A stretch of DNA of 64,000 nt from Ferrithrix thermotolerans DSM 19514 (GTDB lineage Bacteria > Actinomycetota > Acidimicrobiia > Acidimicrobiales > Acidimicrobiaceae). The position numbers were made by a program, and so were the translations under genes. The stretch lies in NCBI RefSeq assembly GCF_900128965.1, contig NZ_FQUL01000010.1, positions 1 through 64,000 on the forward strand, written 5' to 3'. Of this stretch, positions 25,970 to 35,577 are shown piece by piece; position 1 is the stretch's first letter, and every line of letters starts with the position of its first letter. Under the pieces are notes generated by a model. It did not search any database. It saw only the letters and a list, made by a program, of their open reading frames with translations, and was not told the DNA's origin.

Positions 25970-27574
25970 TTACGACAGAGAAATTAGGTCGTAGTAAGAT
26001 TCGCTCATTAGGTCCTCCTCGCCGTCGGGCATAAGCACTACTCGCTCGGGGTCAAGCGCTCTAGCAGCACCGGGATCGTGAGTAACTAAGACGACGGACC
26101 CCTTGTAACGCCTTAGTGCTTCGAGCACCTGTTCTCGAGAGATCGGATCTAAGTTGTTCGTGGGCTCGTCCAATAACAAGACGTTGGCACCTGTAGTTAC
26201 AAGGGCCGCAAGAGCTAGACGGGTCTTTTCCCCTCCCGAGAGGGTGCCTATCTTTTGATTCATCATCTCGGAGTCGAACAAAAAACTTCCCAAGATAGAG
26301 CGAAGATCCTTGTCTTGCATATCGACAGGAGCTTTAGAACGAATGAAATGAAAGACCGTGTCTTCATGATCAAGGGTCTCATGTTCTTGGGCATAGTATC
26401 CGACCATAGCGCCGGTACCCAACCTGATCTCTCCGGTATCGGGAACCTCGACTCCAGCCAAAACCTTCAGCAAAGTCGTCTTGCCAGCTCCGTTGAGCCC
26501 CAAGATCAGAACCTTTGAACCTCGATCTATTGCAAGATCAACACCAATGAACACCTCTAAAGACCCATAAGTCTTGCTGAGCGTTACTCCTTCAAGCGGC
26601 GTCCTACCACAGTGTCTCGGTTCAGGAAACTTCAATTTCGCAACCTTGTCTTTAGATCTGATCTCTTCGATGGAAGACTCTAGCTTCTCCGCCCTTGCGT
26701 CTAAAACCTTTGCCTTTCTTGCCCGTTTTGCGCTCGAGCCACGCATCTTATTCGCCTGGAGTGAGAGACGCTGTATCTCTCCTTCGCTACGTTCCCGTTC
26801 TTTCTTTGACCTAGCTTCACTCTGCGCTCTGGCCTTTATGTAAAGGTCGTAGCGCATCTGATACATCTCCAACTTTGAAGAGTTGGCGTCTAGGTATGCG
26901 ACCCGATTGACAACCTCTCGAAGCAGCTCTACATCGTGAGAGATGAGGATTAGGGAACCCTTGTAAGAGCGCAGGTAGCCCTTGAGCCACTGAATAGAGT
27001 CTGCGTCTAGGTGGTTCGTTGGCTCATCAAGAAGCAGGGTCTCTGCGTTAGAGAATAAGATCCTTGCGAGCTCCACTCTCCTTCTTTGTCCGCCAGATAG
27101 ATTTCCCAAAGGGCGGTGAAACAGTCTCGGCTCAAGACCAAGCGAGACGCAGATCGCCTCAGCCTCAGCCTCAGCGGAGTAACCGCCTAGAGCCGAGAAT
27201 CGGTGTTCAAGCTCTCCGTAGTCCCTTGTTGCTCTCTCCGCAATAACAAGATCACTACTGGACATGTGTTGAGTCACTGCAGCCAGTTCTCGTCGCAACT
27301 CGGAGAGCCCTCGCCCTGATAAGACCCGCTCAAAGGCTGGCAGCTCAAGATCCACCGATCGAGGATCCTGAGGTAGATATCCGATGGTACCTGTCGAGTA
27401 AAGGCGGCCCTTTTCCAACAGGGTTTCGCCCGCTAACGCCTTCATAAGCGTCGTCTTACCAGCACCGTTTCTCCCAACTAGCCCAATCTTGTCGCCTGCG
27501 TTTAGCGTGAAACTGGTTTCATCAAGCAAAAGTCTTGGGCCGATTCTTATCTCAATACCTTCTACTCCTAGCAA
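25970..27574 (-). CDS. ABC-F subfamily ATPase
   Basis: 534 residues with two ATP-binding cassettes and no membrane helices. Walker A motifs are GRNGAGKTTL and GLNGAGKTTL; signatures are NLSGGQRRRVELAR and TLSGGEKTRLALA; Walker B motifs are LLLDEPTNHLD and LLLDEPTNNLD. The charged inter-domain linker (about residues 240-320, rich in Lys, Arg and Glu) is the ABC-F arm that reaches the ribosome. Members are translation factors or antibiotic-protection proteins; without a close relative I cannot choose between these. Confidence 0.93.
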   Translation of the reverse strand: MLGVEGIEIRIGPRLLLDETSFTLNAGDKIGLVGRNGAGKTTLMKALAGETLLEKGRLYSTGTIGYLPQDPRSVDLELPAFERVLSGRGLSELRRELAAVTQHMSSSDLVIAERATRDYGELEHRFSALGGYSAEAEAEAICVSLGLEPRLFHRPLGNLSGGQRRRVELARILFSNAETLLLDEPTNHLDADSIQWLKGYLRSYKGSLILISHDVELLREVVNRVAYLDANSSKLEMYQMRYDLYIKARAQSEARSKKERERSEGEIQRLSLQANKMRGSSAKRARKAKVLDARAEKLESSIEEIRSKDKVAKLKFPEPRHCGRTPLEGVTLSKTYGSLEVFIGVDLAIDRGSKVLILGLNGAGKTTLLKVLAGVEVPDTGEIRLGTGAMVGYYAQEHETLDHEDTVFHFIRSKAPVDMQDKDLRSILGSFLFDSEMMNQKIGTLSGGEKTRLALAALVTTGANVLLLDEPTNNLDPISREQVLEALRRYKGSVVLVTHDPGAARALDPERVVLMPDGEEDLMSESYYDLISLS

Positions 27575-27771
27575 ACTGACTCCCTAGCCCAAATACTTCA
27601 ATGCAATCCTAACTGCCACTACAGAGCTGATCTCCAAAGCCGCTCAAGTCAACGTCCACTAGCATTATTGGTCGCTGCAGATGAATCTTTATACATCTCA
27701 AGAACGCTCTTTAGCCTGACGATGAGCTACCTTACGATGAATCGCTAACCTTTGTGCCCAAGGTCTCGTAG

Positions 27772-27785
27772 CTCTAACGTTAGAG
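27772..27785. promoter_or_regulatory. Perfect 14-base palindrome CTCTAACGTTAGAG
   Basis: It lies in the 291-base gap between the ABC-F gene (downstream on the minus strand) and addA. It is about 200 bases before the ABC-F start, so it could be an operator, but no partner is known. Confidence 0.3.
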
Positions 27786-27815
27786 TTTGACGGCGTTCCC
27801 TCAATACCCTCAATA

Positions 27816-27845
27816 AAGGTGTGGGTGGTAACGCGCTCGCACCTT
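27816..27845 (-). terminator. Candidate terminator after addA
   Basis: On the minus strand AAGGTG and CACCTT can pair across 18 bases, and TTTATT follows the second arm. It starts about 20 bases beyond the addA stop. The loop is large and the T-tract is interrupted, so it is weak. Confidence 0.3.
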
Positions 27846-27865
27846 ATCAAATTGTTGTGCGCCCT

Positions 27866-30800
27866 CTACCCAGACCTTAGTCTCTTTAGTAGAGGAGGGA
27901 TATCGACCAAAACCTCTTTTGCCCCGGCGGGAGAAAGATACACAACCTTACCCACCAACTCCTTCTGGGTAAGCGGCTCCAATGCCCAGGCATAAAGGGC
28001 GAGCTGATAGCTGTAGCGACCAAAGTTATCGCCCTTCCCCGGGGGTAACTGAGCTGCGGACTTGTAATCTATGATCTCAACTCGATCCTCGTACTCGATG
28101 AGCAGGTCGATAAACCCTTCAACCCACCGCCCCAGGTCCTCCGAGCGACGTGAGACAAATACCTCTTTACGTATCTTGACGCCCCTGTTGTAGGCACCTG
28201 AGACGGTAGCAGTCCTCATCGCAGCTAGAGCCATTGCAGCGATCTCTGTGCTGTAGTCCCCACAGCCATATAGCCGAGAGACCCCTAAGACCACACTGTC
28301 GAGATTTGGTTCTCCATCTAGGTCGATGAGCTTTAGAACCTTGTGCAAGGCGGTTCCTATCTTACCGGGCCGATTGAACTGCTCAAGCTCAGGAACCTCA
28401 ACTCCTTGAACCTCACCGCCGGTCCTTTCAAAGTCGTCACCAAGAAAGGACGCAATGTTTCTTGCAGCACTGGTTACCCCCGTAGGCTCCAAGACAGAGT
28501 GAGGTTTCCACTCACCTTTATCAAAGACCAAGAACCCCTTCCTAACTGTGGCCTCGACGACCTTAGTATTACTCGAACGATCCGTGGGGTCTTTCACCTC
28601 TGAATCTGCATCGACTCGAGATCTTCGGAGTCTATAAATACCCTCTAACTCTTCAGGGTCACTAAAGATGTCTTCCACCTTATCGAAGACGGCTGCACGC
28701 TCGCCGGCGCAGCTCAGAAGCTCGGAGTAGGAAATGCTCGAAGACGATCTGTTGCAACCTCCATCTGCTCCCCGAAACAGTGAGACAACGAGATGGTCCC
28801 TGGCCCTTGTCATAGCGACGTACATAAGCCGTTGAGCCTCGAGTATCTGCCTTTGGACCTCTCTCTTCTTCAAAGCATCATAAGAGGGCGATTCGCATCC
28901 AAGAAATCGGTAAGTTACCTCGCCATCAGCGTCAAGTTTGAGATGCGTTCCGCTATCCCGACCTCCGACGACCCTGGAAGACATCGAAGACAAGATACAG
29001 ATCGGATACTCCAGTCCCTTTGCTTTATGGATAGTCGATATCGTCACCACGTCTCGTTCTGAAGCCGAACTCAACGGCTCAAGTACCGAGCTCTTAGAGG
29101 TAAGCACACTCTGGATGTAACGCAGAAAAGCTCCGAGGGTATCTGAGGTATCTAAAGTCCACTTTATGGCCTGGGACAAAAACCAGTCTAAGTGCTTCCA
29201 GTCTTCTCTCCAACCAGGACGTGACGCTGTCACCTCGTAAAGCATGAATCTGTTCATAACGGTCTTGATGCACTCATGAACCGGAAGCTTGCCAACCGAC
29301 TCCCGCAAACGTCGAAGCCGCAAAAGTCCTTCCTCTACCCTACACCCACAGGACGGCTCACCTAGTCCAAGATAGTCAAAGCCACCACCACAGCTAACTC
29401 TATGGACAAGAAGTTCGCGGCTTGACAGACAGAACAAGGGACTTTTCAAGGCAGCAACCGTCGAGATCTCATCGGTCGAGTCCCAGACACTTGCCAACAC
29501 CATTAGCATCGAGCGCAAAATATCGTTTGAAAGTAAGTCGAGAGAGAGGTCGGCGACGAAGGGTACACCGAGGAAGTCCAGTGCCTTTTTTAGCTCTGAC
29601 AGAGAGCTTCTCGTAGGCACAAGGATCGCAATATCTGAGTACTTCGCAGGTCGCTCAAGCCCCAACCTTTCGTCGTAAACGTGCCATCCCTGCTCCAGTA
29701 TCGAGACAACGGCCGCAGCCGTCGTCTTGGCCTCAAGCTGTCTGAGGTAATTAGATGCAACTTTCTCTGTAGGCTCTGCAGGGACAACAGGAAGTTTGCC
29801 TATTAGAGCTACTGATGGGCCTTTGTCGACAGATTCACGCACCGGCACAAGTCTGTCAAAACCTACAAAAGGTTCAACGTCTTCAACGACAGAGTCACCG
29901 TTCATGTCATCAGGCAAGAACTTAAAGACCTGCTCACAAAGGTCATTAATAAAGCTGCACACTCCTTTGGTGCTCCTGAAGTTCGAAACCAGGTTCAAAC
30001 ATCTACCCATCTGACTAACGTAGCTTTGCACCAGGTAGAACAACTTGACGTCCGCACCACGAAAGCTGTAGATAGCCTGCTTTGGATCACCAACGACAAA
30101 GAGTCGTCCCTTCGACATCTGGGCTCTCGACCAGTCCCCTTCAATCTCAAGACTTTTCGTCTTCGATGTTGCATAAGCTGCGATAAGGATCTGATTGGGA
30201 TCTGTATCTTGAAACTCGTCCAGCATGACCACCTGATAGTTTTCATACAGATAAGTCCTTACTTTGTCCCCCAGCACATCAGATCCAAGAAGCTCTACGG
30301 TAAGGTCGATCAGGTCATCAAAGGAGAGTCTTCCAGCTTCCCTGCGTTTTTTGCGATAAGCCAATAAAGCGTCGGAGAGTCGATCCACAAAGCTGCGAAG
30401 TGCTAAGTCGACGAGCACGAGTACAGAGTCCCTAAGTTCCTCTGCACGCTTATTGAGAGTTTCCACCAACGTCTTTTTATCAACCCTCCAGTTGTCCTTC
30501 CTTCCTGCGCTCTTGGGGACTCTTAGTTGATCGATTACTTTAGTTGAGCCTGGAATCCGGACTAAAACCTCTACCAGCTCAAAATCAGAGGCCCCATCCA
30601 AGAGATCGTCGATATTACCTTTCAGCTCCAAAAGCGAGCCATAGAGAGCGTCAGATGGATCTCTGTTCTCTTTCATCGCCCCTTCGATCTCGTCACGATA
30701 TCGCTCCAAGATCTGCCTTTGAAGTTCGAGATGTTCGACAACCTGAGTCGAAGTGGATAATCTACCGGCTCCCCTACTCCACGCAAGCGCCTCTTCCAAC

Positions 30801-31351
30801 AGCCTCTTGCTTGAGATCAGCTCTTTAGCCAGGTCCTTTATCGCACCCATATTGTTGCCAGACAGAAGTACGCTCAAGACCCCTTGGATATCGCTCTCTG
30901 TAAGAACCGAGTCTACGAATTCGTCCCAAAACCGGTCAAAGTCGAGTTGGAACTCGAACTCATCCATAACCACCAACTCCGCCGGTAGTCCAGCAACATC
31001 AGCAAATCTCGCTAAAATGCGCCTCGCAAAGGAGTGAATGGTACCTATTGGAGCATCATCTATCTCAAGTAGCGCCTGCTTTGCAAGATCTCTCACATCT
31101 GTTGGGTTAGAGGCGTCTTGCACACAGCTTTCAAAGGACTGAACCAGTCGTTCCTTTAGCTCCTCTGCCGCTTTTTCTGTGAATGTGATAGCTACGATCG
31201 ACCGAAGCGAATACCCCCGTTCCAACACCAGCGAGCAGACTCTACCTACCAGGGCGGTAGTCTTACCACTACCCGCCCCTGCGACTACAAAGATAGAGTC
31301 GGAGAGTTCGGTCCTTATAAGGTCGCGTGCCCCTTTATCTTCTAGTTGCAC
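27866..31351 (-). CDS. addA: AddA/RecB-like helicase-nuclease
   Basis: 1161 residues. Walker A (VVAGAGSGKTTALVGRV) lies near residue 27, motif II (VVMLDEFQDTDPNQ) near 379, and the other UvrD-type motifs lie between (VGDPKQAIYSFRGADV, TIHKAKGLEYPI, RLMYVAMTRARDHL). A C-terminal RecB-type nuclease has EGFIDLLIEYEDRVEIIDYKSA with its key Asp and Lys. It processes DNA ends for RecA in double-strand break repair. The GTG start abuts the addB stop (TAGGTG), so the two subunits are coupled. Actinobacterial AdnB has the same architecture; I prefer AddA because the partner lacks a Walker A motif. Confidence 0.9.
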   Translation of the reverse strand: MQLEDKGARDLIRTELSDSIFVVAGAGSGKTTALVGRVCSLVLERGYSLRSIVAITFTEKAAEELKERLVQSFESCVQDASNPTDVRDLAKQALLEIDDAPIGTIHSFARRILARFADVAGLPAELVVMDEFEFQLDFDRFWDEFVDSVLTESDIQGVLSVLLSGNNMGAIKDLAKELISSKRLLEEALAWSRGAGRLSTSTQVVEHLELQRQILERYRDEIEGAMKENRDPSDALYGSLLELKGNIDDLLDGASDFELVEVLVRIPGSTKVIDQLRVPKSAGRKDNWRVDKKTLVETLNKRAEELRDSVLVLVDLALRSFVDRLSDALLAYRKKRREAGRLSFDDLIDLTVELLGSDVLGDKVRTYLYENYQVVMLDEFQDTDPNQILIAAYATSKTKSLEIEGDWSRAQMSKGRLFVVGDPKQAIYSFRGADVKLFYLVQSYVSQMGRCLNLVSNFRSTKGVCSFINDLCEQVFKFLPDDMNGDSVVEDVEPFVGFDRLVPVRESVDKGPSVALIGKLPVVPAEPTEKVASNYLRQLEAKTTAAAVVSILEQGWHVYDERLGLERPAKYSDIAILVPTRSSLSELKKALDFLGVPFVADLSLDLLSNDILRSMLMVLASVWDSTDEISTVAALKSPLFCLSSRELLVHRVSCGGGFDYLGLGEPSCGCRVEEGLLRLRRLRESVGKLPVHECIKTVMNRFMLYEVTASRPGWREDWKHLDWFLSQAIKWTLDTSDTLGAFLRYIQSVLTSKSSVLEPLSSASERDVVTISTIHKAKGLEYPICILSSMSSRVVGGRDSGTHLKLDADGEVTYRFLGCESPSYDALKKREVQRQILEAQRLMYVAMTRARDHLVVSLFRGADGGCNRSSSSISYSELLSCAGERAAVFDKVEDIFSDPEELEGIYRLRRSRVDADSEVKDPTDRSSNTKVVEATVRKGFLVFDKGEWKPHSVLEPTGVTSAARNIASFLGDDFERTGGEVQGVEVPELEQFNRPGKIGTALHKVLKLIDLDGEPNLDSVVLGVSRLYGCGDYSTEIAAMALAAMRTATVSGAYNRGVKIRKEVFVSRRSEDLGRWVEGFIDLLIEYEDRVEIIDYKSAAQLPPGKGDNFGRYSYQLALYAWALEPLTQKELVGKVVYLSPAGAKEVLVDIPPLLKRLRSG

Positions 31352-34300
31352 CTATCCGACTTCCTCTACTTGATCTTGGGCGTCTTCCTTCCATGTAAGT
31401 GGTATCTCCAATCCATTGTCCGAGGCCCTTTTAAGGCTCTGCATCCAAAGCTCACTAGCCCTGCTGTTTCCGATACCTCTCGGGTTACAGAATCTACAAG
31501 CTTCCGCTTGAACGCCTCGAGCGTTACGCCCTGTAAAGTATCCATGCGAGATGAGATCGATCGTGGTAGAGATGTCTCTTGCGGATCTTTGCGCCGTGTC
31601 TTCATCGAACTTCACTGATATGCGCCTCTTCGATGCGGACGCAGATGAAAACCAATACTGGGTCTCTACATCTTCCAGGGGGGTACCATATAGGCGAGAG
31701 GCAGCCAATGCGTAGATGTACATCTGATACTTAGTACCTTTATTTGTCGGATCACTGCCCTTCACTCCTTCGTAGGGCTTGGAAGAACCCGTTTTGTAGT
31801 CAACGACCACAACACGTCTTTCATCTGGAGATAAAGTCCTTAGAGCGAGATCTATCTTTCCAGTCGATACAACACTTACTACATTTTTACCTAGCACCTT
31901 ATCTGGAGCGATAGGGACGTTGTGGAACTTTTTCTCCGTCTCTAGCTCCCACTTCGCAACAGATGCATACTCACTCACAAAGCCTTTGATAACTCTCCTG
32001 ACGTTAGAGCGTATACGTTCTTTATTTGTCCTTTCGTAAGCTCGTCGTCCCAATAGTCCATATTGCGACAGCTCTTCCAGTCTTTTCGCTAAGAAGGCAT
32101 CGCTTACGGCTAAGAGATGCTCAGAAAGAGCCTTGACGTCGGTCCAGTCATCTACGGGGTCTAACGTACGTAAAGAGTCCTCCAAAACCTCATGCACGAC
32201 TTGGCCGAAGAGACTCGGGGACATCTTTATGGAGTCCTCTGGAGTCTCTGGTGGATCGATATCCAGGAGTTGATTTACGAAAAAGGCGTAGGGACAGCTC
32301 ACATAGTGCTCCAACTGGGTTGGCGATAGAGATAAACGTTCCCCGTCAAACACTAGATGTGTAGCAAAGTCCCCAATAGGGACACCGGCCAGCTCAACCT
32401 GATCCATCTCCGCAACCCATGCACGGTCTTGATACCTGTAGAACTGTTTTGCTCTTTGTTCGATTGAAAGAAGTACGCTCTCCATAACGGAGCCAAGTCG
32501 TGTATCTCGTACAAAGTCGAGATCCATATTTGAGATCAACAAAGAAGAGGACAGCTCCAAAAGCGAGAGTGGCTGCCGAGGTACCCTTACATCAGGCAAG
32601 GCCGACATCGAGGAGTCAAAACCTAAGTTAGAAAGTTCGACACCTAGGCGACCGCACAGTCGTGCCAAGGTTGGATGTGAACCAAGGGATAAAGAGTAAG
32701 GATCCCCGTTAGTAGTTAGTAAAGCTTTCTTAGCCGAAGTCACTAAAGCTGCAGCGATCGAAAGGGTGCGATCGGTCTGCTCTTTTGAACCATATAGAGG
32801 AAGGTCCAGAGTCCTTAGGACCTGATCGTCTATTGATATCGTTGTTGAGCCCTTGCTCGACATTAGATCTTTGTTGAGTCCAACCAGAGCCACGTAGTCA
32901 AAAACACTGCCGGCAACAGACTCCATTGAAGCCACAGTAACTGTGTTTGAGCGATGGGACGCCTTAGAGACTCTTTGTTGCAGAAATTGGTCCAACAGAA
33001 CACAAAATACCTCGTAAGAGTAGTCGATGGGCAACGCGTCGAGCTCAACAAGCTTCTCGATGAACCGGTCTAACTCCCCTAGATCGCTGATACCATCTGG
33101 TCCGTTCTCAAGGACATCTCCGTCTTGTTTTGGGATGAGAGAATCTAGAAACGCCTTGAGCATACCACCTGCCTGTTGGTAAGAGGTCGCTTGAAGGTTC
33201 TCGTACAGATCAATGCTCTCCCTAATAAAGCTCTTGAACACATCTAGAGATGCGACAAGCTCTTCCATAGCCGTATCTGCGAGGTATTCGGTTCCAACTA
33301 TGCGTCTTATCCCGTCATTTTGCAATACATCGCTAACCCTCTCAAGCTGAGAGAGCCACTCGGCTCTTGTGCGCACCACGTTTGCTACTGCACTCAATCG
33401 ATCCCAGTGTCTCACCGTTTTTTGTTTGGATCCGTCCAAGATAGCTAGAGCATTTGGAACTCGGTCTACAAACTCTGTCCTTGCAAAGTCGGAGTCAAAC
33501 CAAGTAAAGACCACTTTTAAGAAATTGCCAATCGGTGTGCGGTCTAACTTTGAATCCAACGCCAGGTCAAACATTGAGTCCAAGGTTCGAAGATCACCTT
33601 CGTCTTTAGGTGTACTAAGATCAACTCCTTCAAGTGAGCTCATCTCGAGAGCAAGTAGCTCTAGATGAGGAAGGTAGCGAGCCGGCTGAGCCATAAGTAG
33701 CGCCGTCTTCGACGGTGGTATGCCGTTACGCACCATCTCAAGCAGGAAGGAGAGTGCGATTCTGAGTTCATCCAACTCTGAAGCTCCGACAAACAACTGA
33801 ACCAACGCTTTCGTCGACGAGCCGTTGGGGTCAACTCCACCACCCTTGGCTTTGGTAGGTAAGACGTCTACAGCCGTAGCACCCTCCCCGTCGGGACCGA
33901 TCGACTCTAGGGTGACAAGCGGCAGTCTCTCGTATGCCACCTCCAAAAATAGCTTTAGCGTTTCGCTGAAGATCTCGGGCATGAAGATAAGTATCTCTTC
34001 ATCCTCTCTAAACTGCCTTCCCGCTACATCCATAGCGATCTCTAGGAGAGCTCGGAGATGAACATACCTGTCGCTTGTCTTTGATAAGACCTTTCTTGTG
34101 AGATCGACCACCTCTTTCGATCCCCCCGCCTCGATCAATATCTCCAAGTCATCCTCTCTCAACCTAAGTAGACGCGTAACCGTTCTACTTAGATTCAAAA
34201 GGACATTTTTATCCAAAGAACGCCCGCTAGAAAGTTGACTCTCCGCCACAATAGCAGTTACAACCTCTATTGGACAGATTGATCTTTCACCTCTAAGCAT

Positions 34301-34555
34301 CTCCAAAGTGCCATACTCAGACGCAAACTCCTCAACAGTTAGGATTTCGACCCCCAACGGAAAAGACTCATGGGCGACCCCTATTTCACTTAGTAGCTCA
34401 GTTACCCTACGCCGCAGATACAGCTTTGATGCAAATGAAGGCACTATGACATGTATATCCGAGGATCGCTCCTGCAATATACAACGCCTTAGCATCTCCA
34501 AAGAAGCACGTGCAGGGTCATTTAATTCCAATCGAGTTATGCGCATCGGGTCCAT
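31352..34555 (-). CDS. addB: AddB-like nuclease subunit
   Basis: 1067 residues. The N-terminus IHVIVPSFASKLYLRRRVTE takes the place where AddB or AdnA would start, but no Walker A is present, so this subunit should not burn ATP. The C-terminal PD-(D/E)XK nuclease shows VVVDYKTGSSK near residue 915. A Cys near residue 752 (YVSCPYAFFVNQ) and two near 1021 (EACRFCNPRG) flank it. In AddB four Cys bind an iron-sulfur cluster; one of the usual C-terminal pair-plus-one is not seen here. It is first in the addB-addA unit and divergent from the paa operon. Confidence 0.82.
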   Translation of the reverse strand: MDPMRITRLELNDPARASLEMLRRCILQERSSDIHVIVPSFASKLYLRRRVTELLSEIGVAHESFPLGVEILTVEEFASEYGTLEMLRGERSICPIEVVTAIVAESQLSSGRSLDKNVLLNLSRTVTRLLRLREDDLEILIEAGGSKEVVDLTRKVLSKTSDRYVHLRALLEIAMDVAGRQFREDEEILIFMPEIFSETLKLFLEVAYERLPLVTLESIGPDGEGATAVDVLPTKAKGGGVDPNGSSTKALVQLFVGASELDELRIALSFLLEMVRNGIPPSKTALLMAQPARYLPHLELLALEMSSLEGVDLSTPKDEGDLRTLDSMFDLALDSKLDRTPIGNFLKVVFTWFDSDFARTEFVDRVPNALAILDGSKQKTVRHWDRLSAVANVVRTRAEWLSQLERVSDVLQNDGIRRIVGTEYLADTAMEELVASLDVFKSFIRESIDLYENLQATSYQQAGGMLKAFLDSLIPKQDGDVLENGPDGISDLGELDRFIEKLVELDALPIDYSYEVFCVLLDQFLQQRVSKASHRSNTVTVASMESVAGSVFDYVALVGLNKDLMSSKGSTTISIDDQVLRTLDLPLYGSKEQTDRTLSIAAALVTSAKKALLTTNGDPYSLSLGSHPTLARLCGRLGVELSNLGFDSSMSALPDVRVPRQPLSLLELSSSLLISNMDLDFVRDTRLGSVMESVLLSIEQRAKQFYRYQDRAWVAEMDQVELAGVPIGDFATHLVFDGERLSLSPTQLEHYVSCPYAFFVNQLLDIDPPETPEDSIKMSPSLFGQVVHEVLEDSLRTLDPVDDWTDVKALSEHLLAVSDAFLAKRLEELSQYGLLGRRAYERTNKERIRSNVRRVIKGFVSEYASVAKWELETEKKFHNVPIAPDKVLGKNVVSVVSTGKIDLALRTLSPDERRVVVVDYKTGSSKPYEGVKGSDPTNKGTKYQMYIYALAASRLYGTPLEDVETQYWFSSASASKRRISVKFDEDTAQRSARDISTTIDLISHGYFTGRNARGVQAEACRFCNPRGIGNSRASELWMQSLKRASDNGLEIPLTWKEDAQDQVEEVG

Positions 34556-34677
34556 AGTAGGTCAAGCATGCTACAACACCTCCGTGGTGTTACTCACGCT
34601 GGAACGGCACGCCAGGCCGTATCGAACCTTCTTGCATCATTGATCCAAGACGATTCATTAGTCTGAGAGCAATTCCA

Positions 34678-34706
34678 TTGACAGACACCGTACGCTATGG
34701 TAATCT
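34678..34706 (+). promoter_or_regulatory. paa operon promoter
   Basis: TTGACA at 34678-34683 is a perfect -35 box. A 17-base spacer leads to TAATCT at 34701-34706, a moderate -10 box. The transcription start would fall near 34713, at the edge of the palindrome. This also rules out the longer reading of paaG that would begin at 34678. Confidence 0.55.
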
Positions 34707-34713
34707 TTCCCAA

Positions 34714-34733
34714 TTGACTGACCGGTCGGTCAA
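34714..34733. promoter_or_regulatory. TetR/PaaR-type operator
   Basis: TTGACTGACC and GGTCGGTCAA form a 20-base inverted repeat with one mismatch pair, centred on ACCGGT. It overlaps the predicted transcription start of the paa operon, so a bound repressor would block it. The TetR gene within the operon (42579-43223) is the natural candidate, released by phenylacetyl-CoA. The ACCGACCGGTCGGT-like core matches what I know of TetR-type PaaR sites in other bacteria. Confidence 0.65.
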
Positions 34734-34767
34734 CTTGAGGCGCTGTGGCTTTGGAGGCGGGAAGACT

Positions 34768-35577
34768 TTGGAAGAGACTGTCTTTAACTACGAAAACATA
34801 GAGGTGTCCATTCAAGAGGGATACGCCGAAGTGGTGCTTTCCAGAGAGAAAAGCCTTAACTCCCTAAACACCGAGACTCACAAGGAGCTCTTGCATTGCT
34901 TAGCCACCTTGGAAGGCATGCGAGAAGGTGTCAGGGCACTAATACTTACAGGCCGAGGGCGAGCGTTCTGCGCCGGACAGGACCTCGAAGAGGTTAAGCC
35001 AGATCCAAACGGGCGACAAATCCGTGTTGGCGACCTGGTACGAAGCAACTACGTCCCCCTTATGCAAAAAGTTAAGGATCTGCAGATTCCAACGGTGTGT
35101 GCGGTAAACGGAGTTGCAGCAGGAGCTGGAGCAAGCTTGGCCCTAGCGTGCGACGTCATTATCGCTGCAAAGAGTGCACGGTTCCTACAAGCTTTTTCAA
35201 AGATCGGTCTAACTCCCGACTCGGGAGGAACGTGGCTCTTGCCCCGTCTCGTCGGTCGGGCAAGAGCCCTAGATCAGTTCTTTACAGCGGAGGCCGTCGA
35301 CAGTAGTAGGGCCTTCGAACTGGGCATGGTATCAAGGGTAGTCGAAGACGAACGACTGACCGAGGAGTCCCGCACCGTAGCACGACAGCTAGCCAAAGGA
35401 CCAACTATGGCTTACATTGCAACACGCCGTGCGGTAGATCTTGGTTATTCCATGAGCTTCTCGGACTCTTTAATAATGGAAAGTCTGCTTCAAGACCACT
35501 TGGGAGAGTCCTACGACTACAGAGAAGGCGTAGCAGCTTTTCTCGAGAAACGCCCTGCAAGGTTCGAAGGAAGATGA
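34768..35577 (+). CDS. paaG: PaaG-like epoxyphenylacetyl-CoA isomerase
   Basis: About 269 residues from a TTG at 34768, which has GGAGG ten bases upstream and lies beyond the promoter and operator. The enoyl-CoA hydratase fold is clear: RAFCAGQDLEEVKPD, VCAVNGVAAGAGASLALACD, and AFSKIGLTPDSGGTWLLPR. The last two are nearly diagnostic for PaaG, which turns ring-1,2-epoxyphenylacetyl-CoA into the oxepin form. It is first in the operon and overlaps paaH by ATGA. Confidence 0.88.
   Translation: MEETVFNYENIEVSIQEGYAEVVLSREKSLNSLNTETHKELLHCLATLEGMREGVRALILTGRGRAFCAGQDLEEVKPDPNGRQIRVGDLVRSNYVPLMQKVKDLQIPTVCAVNGVAAGAGASLALACDVIIAAKSARFLQAFSKIGLTPDSGGTWLLPRLVGRARALDQFFTAEAVDSSRAFELGMVSRVVEDERLTEESRTVARQLAKGPTMAYIATRRAVDLGYSMSFSDSLIMESLLQDHLGESYDYREGVAAFLEKRPARFEGR

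Noticed and set aside
34678-34767. Thirty extra codons at the start of paaG
   Set aside because: They would lie over the promoter and operator, and a TTG with a good ribosome site follows at 34768.
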